This document shows, in pieces, positions 1 to 9,850 of a stretch of 64,000 nt of DNA (position 1 is the stretch's first letter; the number at the start of each line of letters is the position of its first letter). The notes beneath the pieces were generated by a model. It saw nothing but the letters and a program-made list of their open reading frames with translations. It was not told the DNA's origin and made no database searches. Source of the DNA: Teratosphaeria epicoccoides (lineage: Eukaryota > Ascomycota > Dothideomycetes > Mycosphaerellales > Teratosphaeriaceae); assembly GCA_021401465.1 (NCBI GenBank), contig JADDMT010000042.1, forward strand, positions 1-64,000. The letters run 5' to 3'. Position numbers and translations under genes: made by a program.

Positions 1-369
1 GCGTTACCGTTTTCTGGCCTAAGAGATCGTTCGCGTTCTTGGCCTCGCTGTTCCTGCGCGTTCCTTGCGTACTCCATCTTTAAATGATAGACTCGGAGTC
101 GTAGCGCTCGTGGAATCTGAATACCTTTGTAGGTTAGGTAGCCTCCCTAGGGCGTGAACTCTACCCTAAACGGTACAATTTCTTGGACAACTTTCTAGTG
201 CGCGTGAGGTTGAGCTACGACCGGTAGTCTCCTCAGGTGTCGTCGCATATGGTCGGCTAGTTCGTCATACTGAAGCTAGTCGACGTGTTGTACTCCATTA
301 ATCCATGGGCAAGCCTGAGCCTACTAGTTCTATATGATCCGGATAATGTCGAGTCCGATGTCATGTAGC

Positions 370-1703
370 GGCATGGCCTATTACTCTATGCTCTCGTCTT
401 CCTCGGAATCAGGAATGACGGCTTCGACAAGCTCGTAGTTGTCGTCCGAACCTCCTTCTTCTTCTTCTAGTTCCTGTTCTCTCAGGACTGTCGTACTAGA
501 AGGTGTACCCCTTAGCTCACAGATCGACTGTGCCTTGTTTCGGCTAGGGTACTATCCGGAACCATCTTTATCACTCTTGTGAATTCGACAATCGTCGTCG
601 TAGCACGCAGTCCAAGTAAGTGCGGCATAGTCTGGTTCTCGAGTAGCGGCGACCTTTTGCTTAGGTGCCGTCGTTGTCGCGCGAGCCTGCTCTATCCTAG
701 GCAGCTCTTGTCGTTGCTTCTTAGCAAAACATTCGCGGGAAAAGTGTCCTTTCTTTCCGCAGTTGTGGCACTCGAGATTACTCTTGTCGAATGGCTTCTT
801 CAGACCATTCTAGGGAGGAGAGCCCTTCCGCGGCTTTCCTCGGGGTCCATTCCTCGGACGCCCCTTAGTCGCATCTAACTCCATAGGTTAGAGACCGTAG
901 TAATCGCTTCGCCATTTCGGTGCCGATCGTTAGACCTTATGGTTAGCCTGCGCCAGCTTGCGATTTCTATGTTGTCGTTCTTGCTGTCGTTCCTAGATGC
1001 GATTATCGATTCTAATCGCGAGATCGCTCATTTCCTTGAGTGTCGTTAGCCGATCTCCTCGGGCAATTTCATCTTTAACCGTCTCCTTTAGTCCCTAGTA
1101 GAACTAAGCGGCTAAAGCGTTATCATTCTAGTCGACTCGAGCAGAGAGGGTCTGAAAGTCCGCGCGGTACTTCGTGGCGGAACCCTTCTGCTAGATTCCT
1201 AGGAGAGCTCTTTCGGCCTCTTGTTGCTCATTACCGAGCCTGAACGCTTCGCGTAACGCCTTAAACAAAGACTTGTCTAAGTTAAGAATCTCCCTAGTCG
1301 TCGTCTTCCTAGCTTCGGCGCTGCCGACGTGATCCAGATAATCCGTTAGATGAGGCTAGATAAACTCGAACGCCGGTCCCTTTAGGTAAGAGACAATGTA
1401 CATCATTCGCTTATAATGTGTCGTAAACTGTTCCGTATCCACGTTAAATGCTAACTAGCATTGTAGGATAAACATCTTGACTTAAGATCGTTGTCCTGTG
1501 AACTCTGTAGGGCTTCCCATCTTGAAGCCGTTGTTGCCGTGTCCATTCCCGGTAGTTGAACCTGCGACGGATGCTAGAGCCATCTCGCTAAGGTGAACGG
1601 ATTCGAGCTACTACGTGATTTGAGGTATAGCGGCAACTTGTTCTCGTGGTGTCAGTTGACTGTCGCTAGAGCTTGAACTAACAGTTAAAGAACTACTTGA
1701 CAT
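370..1703 (-). pseudogene. Gag polyprotein remnant with CCHC zinc knuckle (copy A)
   Basis: Reading on the minus strand from an ATG at 1703, the frame gives a Ser-rich start, a capsid-like region, then a zinc knuckle of the form C-x2-C-x4-H-x4-C (ECHNCGKKGHFSREC, about 727-778). The same frame continues into LTWTACYDDDC and an IHKSDKDGSG stretch, a signature I associate with fungal Gypsy gag-pol polyproteins, then an acidic stretch around 400-480. Stops such as the TAG directly after DGSG (a Trp is expected there) break it. It would have coated the retrotransposon RNA; it is now non-functional. No protease or RT motif could be read between here and base 1. Confidence 0.85.
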
Positions 1704-1997
1704 AGGCGTATGTCAAGCGCTCGCCGAGTCTCCTGATGCTTCCCTAGAAGTAGTGCTCAAAATGTCATAAGGGTAGGTGCCGATAGCAGGAAGGTGACTA
1801 GGTGTTAGACTCGGGAGCTATGAAGAATATTGACAATGGCAGTTAACCTTGTAACTGACTCTCCTCTAAGCAAGAGAGGATTGAATTAAGATTAAGCACG
1901 AAGCTCCTAACTGCCTGTCCTAAAGCCATCCCTATATACTAGAGAGCGACAGAGCAGCTCTGTTAGATCTGTCGACAGACCTAATAGATCCGTGTCT

Positions 1998-2135
1998 GTA
2001 GATCTGTAGACTAACCCCACAGATCTAAGGGTCTGTCATCACGTGACAGATCCCTTCTTCCTTGCAAGCCTATAGATCTGTAGACTAACCCTACAGATCT
2101 AGGGATCTGTCCTCACGTGACAGATCCTTTCTTCC
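1998..2135. repeat. Two direct repeats in the leader of retroelement copy A
   Basis: Two units of about 63-70 bp (near 2000-2062 and 2073-2135) share AGATCTGTAGACTAACCC followed by ACAGATCTA, then CTGTC, TCACGTGACAGATCC and TTCTTCC. They lie just upstream of gag A in element orientation, so they are probably LTR or leader sequence. The same pair recurs in copy B (3567-3702), with more C-to-T and G-to-A changes. Confidence 0.8.
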
Positions 2136-2284
2136 ATGACTATGCCTATGACTCATAGTACTCCTATGACAGTACTATGACTCATAGCACTTAGGACCTA
2201 CATGATCCTGTATCCTACAGTACTCCGGACAGTACTCCTGACACTCATGACACGTAAGCCTATTCTGTCTGTTATAGGTCCTGA

Positions 2285-3279
2285 CGCTGTTTCTTAGTAA
2301 AACACTCGCGGGTAAAGTGTCCTTTCTTTCTACAGTTGTAGCACTTGAGGTTACTCTTGTCGAATGGCTTCTTCAGACCATTCTAGGTAGGAGAGCCCTT
2401 CTATAGCTTTCCTTAGGGTCCGCTCTTTAGGCGTCCCTTAGTCACATCTAACTCTATTAGTTAGAGACTATAATAATCGCTTCGCCATTTTAGTGCTAAT
2501 CGTTAGACCTTATGGTTAGCCTACGCTAGCCTGCGATTTCCATGTTGTTGTTCCTACTGTCGTTCCTAGATGCGATTATTAATCCTAATCGCGAGATCGC
2601 TTATTTCCTTGAATGTCGTTAGTTAATCTCCTTAGGCAATTTCGTCTTTAACTATCTCCTTTAGTCCCTAATAGAACTAAGCGGCTAAAGCATTATCATT
2701 CTAGTCGACTCGAGCAGAGAGGGTCTAAAAGTCCGCATAGTACTTAATAGCAGAACCCTTCTGCTAGATTTCTAGGAGAGCTCTCTTAGCCTCTTGTTGT
2801 TCGTTGCTAAGCCTAAAGGCTTCGCGTAACGCCTTAAACAAGGACTTGTCTAAGTTAAGAATCTCCTAAGTCTTTGTCTTCCTAGCTTCGACACTACTAA
2901 TATGATCTAGATAATCTGTTAGATGAGGCTAGATAAACTCGAACACTAGTCCTTTTAGGTAAGAGACAATATACATCATTTGCTTATAATATGTCGTAAA
3001 CTATTCCGTATCTATGTTAAATGCTAACTAGCATTATAGGATAAACATCTTAACCTAAGATTGTTATCCTATGAACTCTGTAGGGCTTCCTATCTTAAAG
3101 CCATTATTGCCGTGCCTGTTTCTAGTAGTCGAACCTGCGACAGATGCTAGAGCCATCTCGCTAAGGTAAATAGATTCGAGCTACTAAGTAATTTAAGGTG
3201 CGGTAGCAACTTGTTCTCATAGTGTCAGTTAACTATTGTCGCTAGAGGTCGAGCTAACAGCTAAGGAACTACTTAACAT
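2285..3279 (-). pseudogene. Gag remnant of copy B, truncated after the zinc knuckle
   Basis: Homologous to gag A position by position, with more in-frame stops. A knuckle Gly is changed to Arg (CYNCRKKGH instead of CHNCGKKGH), although the Cys/His ligands are retained. It cannot encode a working protein. Confidence 0.8.
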
Positions 3280-3566
3280 AGGCGTATGTTAAGCGCTTAA
3301 CAAGTCCCCTAATACTTCCTTAGGAGTAGTGCTTAAAGTGTTAGAAGGGTAGGTGCTAATAGTAGGAAGGGGATTAGGTGTTAGACTCGCAGAGTAGTAA
3401 AGAATATCGACAAAGGCAATTATCCTTATAACTAACTATCCCCCCTAGAGGAGATGATTAAATTAAGCACGAAGCTCTTAATTACCTATCCTGAAGCTAT
3501 CCCTATATACTAGAGAGATAGGGCAGCTCTGTTAGATCTGTTAACAGACCTATTAGACCTATGTCT

Positions 3567-3702
3567 ATAGATCTGTAGACTAACCCTATAGATCCTAGGG
3601 TCTGTTCTCCTATAATAGATCCCTTCTCCTATGTAGGCCTATAGATCTGTAGACTAACCCTATAGATCTAAGTGTCTGTCCTCACATGACAGATCCTTTC
3701 TC
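3567..3702. repeat. Two direct repeats in the leader of copy B
   Basis: Two units starting ATAGATCTGTAGACTAACCC at about 3567 and 3641, the counterparts of the pair at 1998-2135. Same spacing, more A/T-rich. Confidence 0.75.
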
Positions 3703-4101
3703 CTATGACTATATTATGACTCATAGTACTTCAGGACACTCATGACCCTGTGACTTATAGTACACCTAACACTCATGACAATTTAGCTAAGGAGTAGAGT
3801 TTAGGGACTATGCAAGAATAGCTAGTAGCTAGCTCCTATGCGCTAGAGCATAGCTAGAAAGAAAGGGGGTTTTCAATCGCAAAATTAAAGAGAAGTAGTT
3901 TTTAAGTAAAGTAGAGTTATAATGCTATACGAGAAGTGTTAGGGGCCTAGTCTTTCAAGCTAGAGAGCTACTAGCAGGGGCGGATTTACTTGCGACACTA
4001 CTACCCTCTAGGCAGCTCCGTCTAAATCTAGATGTAAAACACAGGGAAACAGCTTATACTTCCTTAGGCTCCTAGGCGTTCTACGCGGAGGAGAGAGGAG
4101 A

Positions 4102-4122
4102 GGGGGGGGGGGGGGGGGGGGG
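4102..4122 (+). repeat. Homopolymer run of 21 G
   Basis: Twenty-one consecutive G sit directly left of the MITE-like element, in the sequence GGAGAGGAGA-(G)21-TAATG. It could be a microsatellite, a G-quadruplex-prone tract, or a sequencing/assembly artefact. Confidence 0.95.
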
Positions 4123-4127
4123 TAATG

Positions 4128-4414
4128 TAAAGGGCAGGGCCCTAAGTCCTTAGCATAGGCTAAAGCCTATGCGTAACCCCTAACAAAGCTAGCTATAAAG
4201 GACTAGATAGCTAGCAGATAGTCTCTCTCTCCCTATTATACTTGTTAAATACTACATGAGCTCCTATGTACATGCTATTTACCTATGACACTATCCCTAC
4301 TTGTTATGTAGACTCTAACTAGCTAAAGCTTAGCCCTAGAACATTCTGTAACACCTTGTCAGAGGTCACGCATAGGCCTTAGCCTATGCTAGGGACTTAG
4401 GGCCTTACCCTTTA
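4128..4414. mobile_element. MITE-like element with ~60-bp terminal inverted repeats and TA flanks
   Basis: The left end (AAAGGGCAGGGCCCTAAGTC onward, about 4130-4190) matches the reverse complement of the right end (about 4353-4413) over about 60 bp with roughly eight mismatches, nearly all transitions. TA dinucleotides flank both ends (4128-4129 and 4413-4414), as expected for Tc1/mariner-type target duplication. Each arm contains its own small palindrome, GCATAGGCT-AA-AGCCTATGC. The interior (about 160 bp) has no open frame, so this would be a non-autonomous element moved by a transposase made elsewhere. The superfamily is inferred only from the TA flanks and the short length. Confidence 0.75.
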
Positions 4415-4639
4415 TAGTAAGCATATAGAATGAAGTAGTGTTAATGTTTACCTCTCTCTTTAACAGGTATCCTAGCTAATCTAGGGCAGAGTCTAGCTCT
4501 AAGAACTATCTAAACTATAACTAGTAGTTATCCTTACTAAGCATGTCCTGCTCCTACTAAGAGAGAGTATCTAGTAATATAGCTTTAGCGCCTAGGTAGT
4601 AGACTAGGGAGAACTAGAATTACAGGACTATCTCATACT

Positions 4640-5000
4640 AGCGGATTTGCCTCTTAGTAAGCTAGCGCTTTACTATAAAGTACTCTAAGTTCTTATAGTC
4701 TGTCTAAATAGTAAAGGGCCTACAAGCTTTTAGTTTAGGTTCCTAGAACTTTAGGTAGGAGACTATAGCTAGTATCTCCTTGTTATAGATGTCATAGTTA
4801 ATCTCTGCCTTATTTAGTTTCTACAAGTAAAAGCCTATAGGGTAGTAGACTCTGTCCTTTTCTTAGATAAGTATACCCTCTAAGGCAAATCTGCTATAGC
4901 TAGATTAATTAAATTTACGTACCTGCGCTAGCTTATTCTCTTAGATGAGGGTGTCCTAGTCAGACTAGCTAATATACTAGAAGTCATAGGAGCTAGAGGT
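4640..5000 (-). pseudogene. Gypsy reverse transcriptase / RNase H fragment
   Basis: On the minus strand one frame reads ALEGIL, a stop, KDRVYYPIGFYL, a stop, KLNKAEINYDIYNKEILAI, VSYLKF, a stop, EPKLKA, then TDYKNLEYFIVKR, a stop, LTKRQIR. These are the familiar blocks joining the RT thumb and the RNase H domain of Ty3/Gypsy Pol (KLNPAEINYDIYDKELLAI and TDHKNLEYF in typical members). At least five TAG/TAA stops interrupt it, most at expected Gln or Trp positions. Whether it belongs to the same family as the gag copies cannot be told from this window. Confidence 0.85.
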
Positions 5001-5100
5001 AGTTAGCTTGTGTAATCTAAAGGCTCTATTAGCTAAATACTAGTATAAATATACTATAAATACTTACTATTAGGCCATGTTAGTAGTAGTATCGCTAGTA

Positions 5101-6372
5101 TCTTAGTAGAGGAGTCGTTAAACAGTGTAGGTAGATAGCATAGTAATAGTAAAGAAGGCACCATAATTAAAAATATTTGTACCTACTAATATCACTTTGC
5201 TATATAGTTATAGGATACATAATCCTGTGCTATTTGCGCTGCGTTCGCACTCACAATAGCGACAATACTATGTAAAACCACGAAGTGAAGTCCGAAAGTC
5301 GAAAACTTAGTAGTAATCTCACACTCGCTCCCAACAGCCCACCGCCCAGACTTTCGGAACCTCGGAGGTAGGGCCGACTACTCACTCGGGCCAACCTCAG
5401 CACGAAGTCGTTGAGACAAGGATCGAGAAGCAACGCCGCCTCGCCTCCACCACTGAGGGACCTGTGCATCGCCTCGGGCCGGACAGCTTGTCTTGTCCGA
5501 GGCTCGTATGGACGCGTTTGTTCCGAAGAACAATGTTGAGATGCGAAATGCTGGTCGAAGCTGAGATTCAGATAGTGGTAGCAGGACAGCAGAGGAGTAG
5601 GGTAGGTAATAATAACAAGGCATGGCAGAGGGACAGCTGATGATATCGCGGAGCCGAACACAACGGCCCTGCACATGTCGTCCGCTTCTGCGGGTCTCCC
5701 CCTTCAAGAGTTGATAGTTGATGGGAGTCAAATGGCATTGCAACCGTTGTGTCAACTCGAGCTCCCCACCCCCCCTGAAAAGAGTTCCTGGCAGCTCCAG
5801 AGCTTGCGCTTCCGGAATACTTTCGTCGTGAGATGATTCATACCCAACGTCTATACAGTAGCAGGTATTGCTCAACAAGAAAGTAGATGAACAATAGGAG
5901 AAGCGTTTCACAGTTGTCAGCATGCGATCCTTCTGCTCATTATTGTGCCACCCTCATCGCCGGCCTAGCCGACAGAACTGATATCCGAAGTGGCTTTTGC
6001 TGACCACAGAGCAGCGCCCGTTGCTATTTACAAAAGTCAACCCCACACACCTCCGCCGTCCATCGCTCCAACGAGGTGTGACTGTGCGGCTCTCAAGCCC
6101 GTCGTAGATTGAGCAGAAGCCACCCGAATTGGTCCTGTCTGCGTCTGGCAGCTACCTGATTTATACTCCTTACTAAGATCCCAATGCCCACATGTCTCTA
6201 GCCCGTCTCCCTCTCAGGAATATATCTGCTGGATCACTGCACAAACCTAGCCAACTACCTCAGAGATCATTCACACAATCAGCCTGGTGGGCATAGAGTG
6301 CTGTCCTCAACCGACCTACAAAGCTGATACGTTCCCTCCAGGTCGGCCCGTCCACATACAACATCTTTAACC
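5101..6372. other. Gene-free stretch between the repeat block and malic enzyme
   Basis: Composition shifts from the stop-dense A/T-rich block to ordinary unique sequence near 5,220. Two overlapping minus-strand open frames (5251-5676 and 5378-5923) look like no family I recognise and overlap each other, so I treat them as chance. The last few hundred bases should hold the malic enzyme promoter. Confidence 0.5.
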
Positions 6373-8260
6373 ATGTCCCACTCCGCCAACACCACGTTGG
6401 CCAACGGCATCCACACCGCACCCCACGCCAAAGCCCAGCATGCTCCTGCCGCCAACGTCAAGTCTGCCCACCATCACGCGCCTCAACGCCATGTCGTCCC
6501 TGCTCCAGCAGACTACGACACCTCTCACAGCATCGAATCTCGCAAGTACTTGAAGACGTATGGCCTGGTGCCGCCAGGAGTGGAGACCTTTGAGCTGCAG
6601 GAGAAGAGGTGCATGGCCATCTTGAACAGCAAGAGGACGTCGATTGAAAAATACCAGTATCTGAGTGTGTTGAGGAACACGAATGTGCATCTGTTCTATC
6701 GGCTGCTTGCGGGCAATGTCAAGGTACGGGCAGACAGTCATTCACCTGACGTGCGGCAAAGGTCGCCGTAAGAGGCAGCCACGCTGACATAATGACAAAC
6801 AGCAAATGACACCTCTGATCTACACCCCGACTGTTGGCGAAGCCTGTCAAAGGTGGAGCGAGCTGTACACGCAGGCCGAAGGCCTCTACCTCTCCCATGC
6901 TGACAAAGGACATCTCCACACCGTCATCCAGAATTGGCCTCGCGACGTCGAGATCACCGTGGTCACCGACGGCTCACGTATCCTGGGTCTAGGCGATCTT
7001 GGAATCGATGGGATGGGAATTCCTGTTGGCAAGCTTTCTCTCTACACCGCATGTGCTGGTATCCACCCGATGAAGACTCTCCCACTCTGCCTAGACCTGG
7101 GAACCTCGAACGAAGAGAAGAGGAACGACCCTCTGTACTTGGGCAGTAGGAGACCAAAGGTGACGGCAGAGGAAGAGAAAGAATTCCTTGACGAGATGAT
7201 GGCGGCGTTGACAGAGCGATGGCCCGGGATCGTGATTCAATTTGAGGACTTCAAGAATCCGTTCCCAAGCCTGGAAAGATACCAGGAGACCTACACCATG
7301 TTCAACGACGATATCCAGGGTACCGGTGCAGTAATTCTAGGCGGATTTATCAATGCTGTAGAGCAATCTGGTGTCGCCCCAAAAGACCAGCGTGCCGTTT
7401 TCCTTGGTGCCGGATCCGCCGGTGTGGGCGTTGCCAAGCAATTGACCGAGTTCTTCATGAAGGAAGGCTTGTCGGAGGATGATGCACGCAAGCGATTCTG
7501 GCTGGTCGACTCCCAAGGCTTGGTCACGAACGACCGTCCAGGGAAGCCACTCGCCGAGCACAAGTTGTACTTCAGCAGAGATGACAACCACGGCCAGCAG
7601 TTCGAGACTCTTGAGGAGGTTGTTGAATACGTCAAGCCAACGATCCTGATGGGTCTGTCGACGATCGGTGGTGCTTTCACGCCCACGATCCTGGAGCGCA
7701 TGGCCGAGCTGAATGACCGCCCAGTCATCTTCCCGCTGTCGAACCCATCGAGCAAGAGCGAGTGCACGTTCGAGGAGGCGATCAAGTACACCAAAGGCAA
7801 ATGCCTATTTGCTTCCGGAAGCCCATTCCCGACTTTGAAATGGGAAGGCAAAGACTTGACACCGGGACAAGGCAACAACATGTACGTTTTCCCAGGTATT
7901 GGTCTCGGAGCTATCCTCAGCAAGGCCGTATCCGTGACCCAGAACATGATCTACGCGTCCGCTGAAGCACTCTCTACTTCGCTCTTGCCGCAAGAAGTCC
8001 AACAGAACTGGCTATACCCAGACGTCGCGAGGATCAGGGACGTCTCCGTCGTGGTTACTATGGGCGTCATCAGAGCTGCGCAGAAGGACGGCGTGGACCG
8101 TGAGCTTGCGTTGAGGAATATTAGTGATGAGGAGCTGGCCGAGTATGTGAGGAGTCGCATGTATGATCCTTTCACCGAGCATGAGAAGACGGACGAGGAG
8201 ATTAAAGAGTTGGCGGACGCCATGGTGGGTTCGCAGGCTCATGCGAATGGGAAGCTTTAG
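6373..8260 (+). CDS. Malic enzyme (NAD(P)+-dependent, oxaloacetate-decarboxylating)
   Basis: Oxidative decarboxylation of malate to pyruvate with formation of NAD(P)H. Two exons, 6373-6723 and 6803-8260; a 79-bp intron joins GNVK to QMTPLIYTPTVG in frame, giving 602 aa, the family's normal size. Visible blocks: YTPTVGEAC with the general-acid Tyr (about residue 124), GMGIPVGKLSLYTACAGI with the catalytic Lys, the metal-binding FEDFKNPF and NDDIQGTG, then the nucleotide fold FLGAGSAGVGVA. The first 45 residues are Ala/His-rich with almost no acids, so a weak mitochondrial presequence is possible but unproven. The protein ends in GKL, which is not a standard peroxisomal PTS1. Cofactor preference (NAD or NADP) cannot be read confidently. 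ATG at 6373 is the first in frame. Confidence 0.95.
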
Positions 8261-9850
8261 ATGAGCTTCGTCGTTGTGCCGGGCGTTCGAAGGTACCAGG
8301 ATGGCAGACACAGAGTCTACAGTACCCGCGATTGGGATCTTGGGCGTTTGTCTGGTCGGGATACCATGGGAGCGACGAACAGATGCATGGCAACTGTTTC
8401 TGGATGTGCTGCGAGCTCGTGGAGCCACAACATTGGCACGAAACATTGTTTTGGTGGAGCCGGGTGCAGAGGCATCGAATTGACAGAGAACACGATATGG
8501 ATTGCTATGTGGGCAAGTGCGTACAACGGGGATGAGACCAACACGCCTGTGGTTCCATTGGTCAATCAAGCAAGTAATCAAACAGTCAACAAGTACGTTC
8601 TACACCTGCTATGGACATAATTGAGTCACGATCCCGAGCAGTCATCAGCATTCATCACTCATCCCGTATCAAAATGCCATAACCACATCAGCCAATCAGA
8701 TACATCATTGACTGGTACAGATGCTACAAATCACTGTCATTGGCGTATTGCCAGGCCCAAGCCGCCCTGCCTTGTCATTCACGGTCATTCATCTAGAGAG
8801 TCTCGACAACCCCTGTCCCAGCACGAAAGGCCGCCATCGTTCGAGACCGATACGGCGTCATCATTCCTACTAATAGCCTTGCGCGCACCTCAACTCTCAA
8901 AGTGTGCATCTCCGGCCGGGCGTACCACGACGCAAACTCCCCCTCATCTAAGCTCAACAGTGTCCACACTTCCCCACGCAACGACACTCCCAACCACCCT
9001 CCCTCCAAAGCGCACAGAAGCACCCGCACTCACTCACGAACAACCCCGCCCCATTTCCCAGCGAAGATGGACGACGCACCTTCCCAACATCTCATCTCCC
9101 TACCATTACCTATGAACTGCAACAAGACCTCCCCAGCACACCGCCCGTCCACGCCACCCCAAGCGCCCGCAACGTCCTCGCGCTCATCGCACTCGGCTCG
9201 ACGGCAGCCTTTCAACAGCCTCGCCCTCGCTTCCGAACACAGGCCTGCATTCAACCCACACGATCTCCATAGGGCTACGGAAGGAGCCTTGCACCGCCCC
9301 GCACCGTAGAGTCTGGGACGTCGCGGTGTCTACATCAATGGTGTCGCGTTCCCTCACACAGCTGTTCTGCTTCTGGTTGTGTCCTGCTGCCTCCTGAAGA
9401 CCTTGGCAGCGACGACGGCGAATGCGAGTTGGGCTTCGGGGGTGTGGGCGGGCGGTGATCGTGAGAAATGTGCGGTGTGATTTGGTAGCGGGGACGAGGC
9501 AGCATATGGCGCCGATCGGAGTCTGTGCAGGGGCGGAAGGTGGATGGGGGGCTGCTTTGCAGCGTACGCGAGGAAGGCGAAGGTTGTGCTGAGTCCTAGA
9601 TAGCAGCATGTACAGACAGCTCTAAAAGCACACTTCGTTCCTGGGATGTCGTAAACAGAAGCCTCAATGCACAGTCAACCTAGTCTCGAACAATACAGGT
9701 CCTCAATCGCCGCAGAACGTGCTGGCAGGAGAGCCTAAAAATGTTTCGTCGTCCATGGCCCAAAAGTTCTCCTGATTTGCCTCCTGAAAGACTCGATGGG
9801 TTCCAAACTCTAATCTCGAAAAATCCCTGGCTCAAGATTCACGCTTTCGC
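8261..9850. other. 1.6 kb between malic enzyme and RAD21; no convincing gene
   Basis: Several short frames on both strands (for example 8621-9115 + and 9184-9609 -) are Pro/Ser/Arg-rich and overlap each other, typical of chance frames in C-rich DNA. A plus-strand stretch near 9150-9230 reads ATPSARNVLALIALGSTAAF and looks faintly like a small membrane protein, but it has no in-frame ATG and no clear splice pattern. The two flanking genes converge here, so this is mainly 3' sequence. Confidence 0.45.

Larger units (their letters stand above)
1..2140 (-). mobile_element. Decayed Ty3/Gypsy LTR retrotransposon, copy A (cut by window edge)
   Basis: The minus strand carries a Gypsy-type gag reading frame (see the gag entry) preceded, at higher coordinates, by a leader with two imperfect 60-70 bp direct repeats. 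The element runs off the left end of the window, so the pol part is mostly missing. The frame can be followed through about a dozen stop codons, nearly all TAG at positions where Gln (CAG) or Trp (TGG) would fit; that pattern is what RIP leaves behind. A shorter, more decayed copy lies immediately to the right (2280-3710). No LTR boundary or target-site duplication could be fixed by eye. Confidence 0.85.
2280..3710 (-). mobile_element. Decayed Gypsy element, copy B (tandem to copy A)
   Basis: This stretch repeats the copy A region in the same orientation at an offset of about 1,570 bp. It contains the zinc knuckle (KCYNCRKKGHFTREC, about 2300-2350 on the minus strand), the gag body, a gag ATG near 3279 and the paired leader repeats. 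It stops just past the knuckle, so the DGSG and acidic parts seen in copy A are missing. Compared with copy A it has many additional A/T transitions, for example where A reads CGGTGCCGATC, B reads TAGTGCTAATC. It is therefore either older or more heavily mutated. Confidence 0.85.
3711..4633. other. A/T-rich, stop-dense repeat relics without recognisable genes
   Basis: This stretch is unusually rich in TA and CTAG words, has no open frame of note, and holds the poly-G run and the MITE-like element listed separately. I could not assign the remainder to a retroelement domain. Confidence 0.6.

Noticed and set aside
579..878. Plus-strand open frame of 99 codons in the repeat block
   Set aside because: It is the antisense of the gag zinc-knuckle region, which reads as a known domain on the minus strand.
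5251..5923. Two overlapping minus-strand frames of 141 and 181 codons
   Set aside because: They overlap in different frames, have no recognisable domain and no codon pattern that favours either.
8950..9250. Possible small membrane protein (ATPSARNVLALIALGSTAAF)
   Set aside because: The hydrophobic stretch slightly resembles a small mitochondrial protein, but there is no ATG in frame, no credible intron, and the flanking residues are low complexity.
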